A DNA stretch of 64,000 nucleotides from Atopsyche davidsoni. Its lineage: Eukaryota > Arthropoda > Insecta > Trichoptera > Hydrobiosidae. The stretch covers positions 13,575,501 to 13,639,500 of the forward strand of contig JAILWY010000014.1 in assembly GCA_022113835.1 (NCBI GenBank), given 5' to 3'. The position numbers and the translations under genes were made by a program. This document shows positions 61,201-64,000 of this stretch, one piece after another; position 1 is the stretch's first letter, and the number at the start of each line of letters is the position of its first letter. The notes beneath the pieces are model-generated. The model was not told the origin of the DNA. It did not search any database and saw only the letters and a program-made list of their open reading frames with translations.

Positions 61201-64000
61201 TAAAATTTGTATTCATGGCATGATAGTTAAGAGTTGCTATATTGCATTTTTATTTTCATATTCTCTGGTATTCCTGCAGGAGCTATCTTTAGAAACTTGT
61301 AGACAGAGTCGAAACGTCAGAAAAATATGAAAATGAAAAACAATCTTGTTGACAAAAGATGCAAACTTGTTTCAGGGCTTTGCAGTCGAGGGTCAGGAAA
61401 ATATTCAAGAAATATTATCAAAGCAACTGTACCTCTGCCAGTGCATAGCGGCCCTTTCGGTCGTAAGGGAAGGAGGGAACTTTGTGGTGAAACTATTTGA
61501 CGTGTTCACACAGTTCAGCATCGGACTCATCTACCTCATGTACAGAAGTTTCCAAGAAAGTAAGCACCGGCTTCTTCATATTTTTCTGTTTTATGGATGA
61601 CGAGTCTAAACCCTTTCATTGGTGATTTTATTTAAGTTCATCTTGCATTTCTTATGCCGCTAAATTTAAAAAAATAATTGCAAAAATTGCATTTGGGAAT
61701 AGTATGCATGACCACAACACTGATTTTATGGATTATTTTTATTGAAAAATTTATAACCACATGAAAAAACTTTCCTAAGAAAGAATTGGATAAATTCAGC
61801 TCAGCGGATTGAGTCCATACCTAATTTAAGGTCTCCTAACCCGCTAGTCACAAAGAAATTAATTATAGATCACCTGTTGATCACCGCGTGATGCATTCTT
61901 TGTTTATGTACATACCATATGCATTGTATGATTTTCATTGGAATTTTCATTAACGTTCACCATTGAAAATTTCAAAAACATAGCAATATCAAAAATTATG
62001 TTACTTTATTTTGTTTTTATTTCCAGTCTGTATTCACAAACCTAACACGTCGCGTCCCGCAAACTCAGAAAGATATCTCATCTGCAAAGGGAAAAGAGCA
62101 TCATCGGAGACTATCGAGAGACATCTAATTTGCGTTAATGAAATTCTATGGGACTCTAAGTTAAACAAAAACGACGTCAACTGCTTAGTACCACTCAAAG
62201 TCATGGAAGAAGATGAGAACTTCATGAACTATATTGTCAAAAGCAACAACAGGTTTGTCTCTTTATTATTTAAACTTTCGTCTAAACAAGTCATATGTGT
62301 TGGATCGCTTTATATTGGTGATGGCAATTAGTGACGAGTCGCTTGCCTTGTCTTAGGAAGTTGAGCTATTTTAATTGTTAAATTTATTTTTAAAATATTT
62401 TTTTTTTTTTTTTTAAATAATACTAGTGGCACCATGACCTTTTATAATACAAATGACCTTGGATATATTTTTTGGAGGAACAGCATCAAACAGTTGATGA
62501 ATATAAATTTGTTTTAATTTTAAATAAGAAATTTTGCAGGATTGTTGTTTGAGTTGAAAGTGTGTCTGCTGTTGTGGTTATCGTCAGATAATTTTCTGCA
62601 TCCCGAAATTACAAGAATTCTCATTTTTTTTATAGTAATCATTTTTATTACCCATGTGCCTGAAAGAAAATGCACAGAATGTTTATAAAAAACAATAACA
62701 AAGCAAAAAGCTTATCCGACAATTTAAAAGTACTAAAGATATACATATGTAATATTGCTGTATCTCTTTAATATTGTTTTTTTCTTTCAGTATTGGAGAA
62801 ATACAAAAGGTGGCTCTTCTAAAAATAATAGCATATAATAAAAATCCTAAAATGCATCAAGAAACAAGACACACTGAAATGAGAAATGCCTCCCTAGAAC
62901 TCTGGAACGTAAGTTGTATTTAATGTTTTTGACTGAAAATTAATCGCCACTTGCAGATTATCAGGGAACTGTCAATAAGGATTAAGGTTAATAAGAATTT
63001 TAATGAATTGATGATGATGCTTAGGCAAATAAGACTTCTGGGAAGTGTTATTGGTGCGCTCTAGTTTTCGTGTGGAGAATTCAGCCGTGTTAAATCTACA
63101 ATGTTAAAAAACATTTCTTTAAATTTGCTAGATTTTAAAAAATTTTAGGTACCTAATCAAGTGAGGATTGCACCGAAGCCATGGGGACCTGACAAACTTG
63201 AATCTGCTATGAAACTTCTGCAAACCGTGTGGGGAAACCTGAACAAGGAGACACTCTTTGAAGCAATGAAGTCCAAGCCGCGGATAATCAAGTCATCGAC
63301 AGACTTCACGATGGCTTCAGGAGAGCAGCTCATCAGGTCTACGTTTGACTGGAAGTTTGTTTTCCTAAATAGTGCCGTCAGCGATGATGATGACAAATTT
63401 TCATTTTATTTAGGTAATTTTTCAAACTTTTATTAATACTACCTTAACATATTTAATCCAAATACTGAATGTATTGTCTATTGTAATAAGATTTTTAACC
63501 TTCTGTATGCGACTTTATATTTGTGTAGGTTTTTACATATTGAATATTATGTGCAGGCTGTCCCGGCTCCACTGTCTTCAAGCTATCAGGCAAGACTTGG
63601 ATGCTATTTCGGGAGTTGAAACTTCCTGCCGACACCCTCATTCTGGCTGAGAAAGTTCAAGAGAATCACGGTGAAGGTCGGGCTCTGCACCGATCTTACG
63701 CCCTCCACGTCTTGGATGCTTTCTGCCTTGGCGGCGTGTGCATCTTCCACGAACCACTCAAAGAAAGGTTATTAAATGAAGTATTTTGAATCCAATATTA
63801 ATAATTTATTGACGGTTATACCACTGAACCCCCTGAAAATAAATTATTAATCGATATCGATACGTTACAATCCTGTCTGAACTAATAAAAATTATTATTT
63901 GGCAATAAATGCCTCAATTAAATAATTGTACACCAGCCGGAATTCCACAGCTTACGTTACTAAATTTTCATAAAAATTTACAGGAGACGAATCAATACTA
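57343..64000 (+). CDS. CMTR1: Cap-specific mRNA 2'-O-methyltransferase 1 (partial, runs off the window)
   Basis: A nuclear enzyme that methylates the ribose 2'-O of the first transcribed nucleotide (cap 1). Exons: 57343-57358, 57457-57537, 57744-57845, 58029-58156, 58456-58641, 59000-59143, 59325-59598, 59821-60017, 61376-61559, 62027-62252, 62791-62908, 63149-63413, 63557-63767 and 63984 onward; all phases agree. About 716 codons are seen against about 835 aa in human, so the end, including the usual WW domain, is outside. Order: serine-rich acidic N-terminus with a PPKKRAR nuclear signal, G-patch at about 110-144 ([16 protein letters not shown]), then the FtsJ/RrmJ fold with the SAM loop [12 protein letters not shown] at 289-300. 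The catalytic lysine-aspartate-lysine are K255 (NRAALKMAN), D375 (LMGDGG) and K415 (VVKLFD), with spacing close to human. SRPANSERY is also conserved. The C-terminal guanylyltransferase-like region begins near 570. Intron 8 holds a piggyBac-type element. Confidence 0.95.
58228..58266. repeat. TA dinucleotide microsatellite
   Basis: An AT dinucleotide run of about 19 units lies in CMTR1 intron 4. It keeps open frames on both strands that should be ignored. Confidence 0.9.
60510..61191. mobile_element. PiggyBac-type element C, 682 bp, in CMTR1 intron 8
   Basis: The ends CCCTTAGAGTGC and GCACTAAAAGGG are inverted repeats directly flanked by TTAA (60506-60509 and 61192-61195). The left end is followed by GC-rich palindromic sequence (GAACCGTCGATAGATCGAC and GCGTCGGAATACCGACGC). 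A transposase fragment lies in the middle. The termini resemble those of element A (CCCTTTGCACTCGAG) more than those of element B, which suggests at least two subfamilies. Confidence 0.85.
60786..60893 (+). pseudogene. PiggyBac-like transposase internal fragment
   Basis: About 36 codons read [15 protein letters not shown], then [11 protein letters not shown], then NVTIKKK. The pattern of an aromatic or arginine-aspartate-lysine turn followed by hydrophobic LLLSTHSN is typical of the middle of piggyBac transposases, where the strand precedes the K-P-x-x-V-x-x-Y-N segment. No start codon, no catalytic aspartates and no continuation are present. It is an internal scrap retained in a non-autonomous element. 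Confidence 0.55.
62400..62520. repeat. Copy of the DLG-EEQHQT-type repeat
   Basis: In CMTR1 intron 10, sequence near 62450-62510 (GACCTTGGATATATTTTTTG, then AGGAACAGCATCAAACAG) resembles 12843-12900. Reading frames here are broken. It supports a dispersed, decayed repeat rather than a host exon. Confidence 0.35.

Noticed and set aside
1..64000. CRISPR arrays, bacterial operons, prophage or retroviral genes
   Set aside because: None were seen. The spliced genes and transposon content are typical of an insect chromosome, and there is no reverse transcriptase, gag or env-like frame in the window.

Overview
This is an AT-rich stretch of an insect (at least arthropod) nuclear genome. The evidence is spliced genes with GT/AG introns and short exons, AATAAA polyadenylation signals, a short TTAGG array (the insect telomere unit), and DNA transposons of the piggyBac, hAT and mariner/pogo types. 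I cannot name the order. All gene models below were built by hand from splice sites. In the four complete models every exon junction keeps the reading frame and the total is an exact multiple of three, ending in a stop.

Layout. (1) 1-23.8 kb is gene-poor. It has two weak exon candidates near 0.85-1.75 kb, one truncated hAT element, hairpins and scattered GC-richer patches. (2) 23.8-28.9 kb (+) is a complete 10-exon cationic amino acid transporter of the SLC7 CAT family, 604 aa. (3) 31.2-55.3 kb (+) is replication factor C small subunit RFC5, 8 exons, 332 aa. It is split by a roughly 20.9-kb intron between exons 4 and 5. (4) Inside that intron lie two further complete genes: a Rab28-type small GTPase on the same strand (47.7-49.6 kb, 4 exons, 273 aa) and a secreted carboxylesterase on the opposite strand (50.4-53.0 kb, 4 exons, 551 aa). 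The two converge tail to tail. The first 14 kb of the intron is a repeat graveyard. (5) 55.3-57.3 kb is an intergenic nest of three mobile repeats. (6) 57.3 kb to the window end (+) is the mRNA cap-1 2'-O-methyltransferase CMTR1 (G-patch plus FtsJ/RrmJ fold). About 716 codons are present, and the rest lies beyond the window.

Mobile DNA is the most distinctive part. Three TTAA-flanked piggyBac-type elements have intact terminal inverted repeats, and a fourth has degraded ends. Two of them sit back to back sharing one TTAA, and two keep recognisable transposase fragments. There are an hAT MITE with a perfect 8-bp target duplication, a foldback element with a perfect 8-bp duplication and TTAGG units in its loop, two copies of a TA-flanked MITE, and a three-copy repeat whose core folds like a hammerhead ribozyme. 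The host genes work in separate processes (amino-acid uptake, DNA replication clamp loading, vesicle or ciliary traffic, ester hydrolysis, mRNA capping). I see no operon-like link between them beyond nesting.
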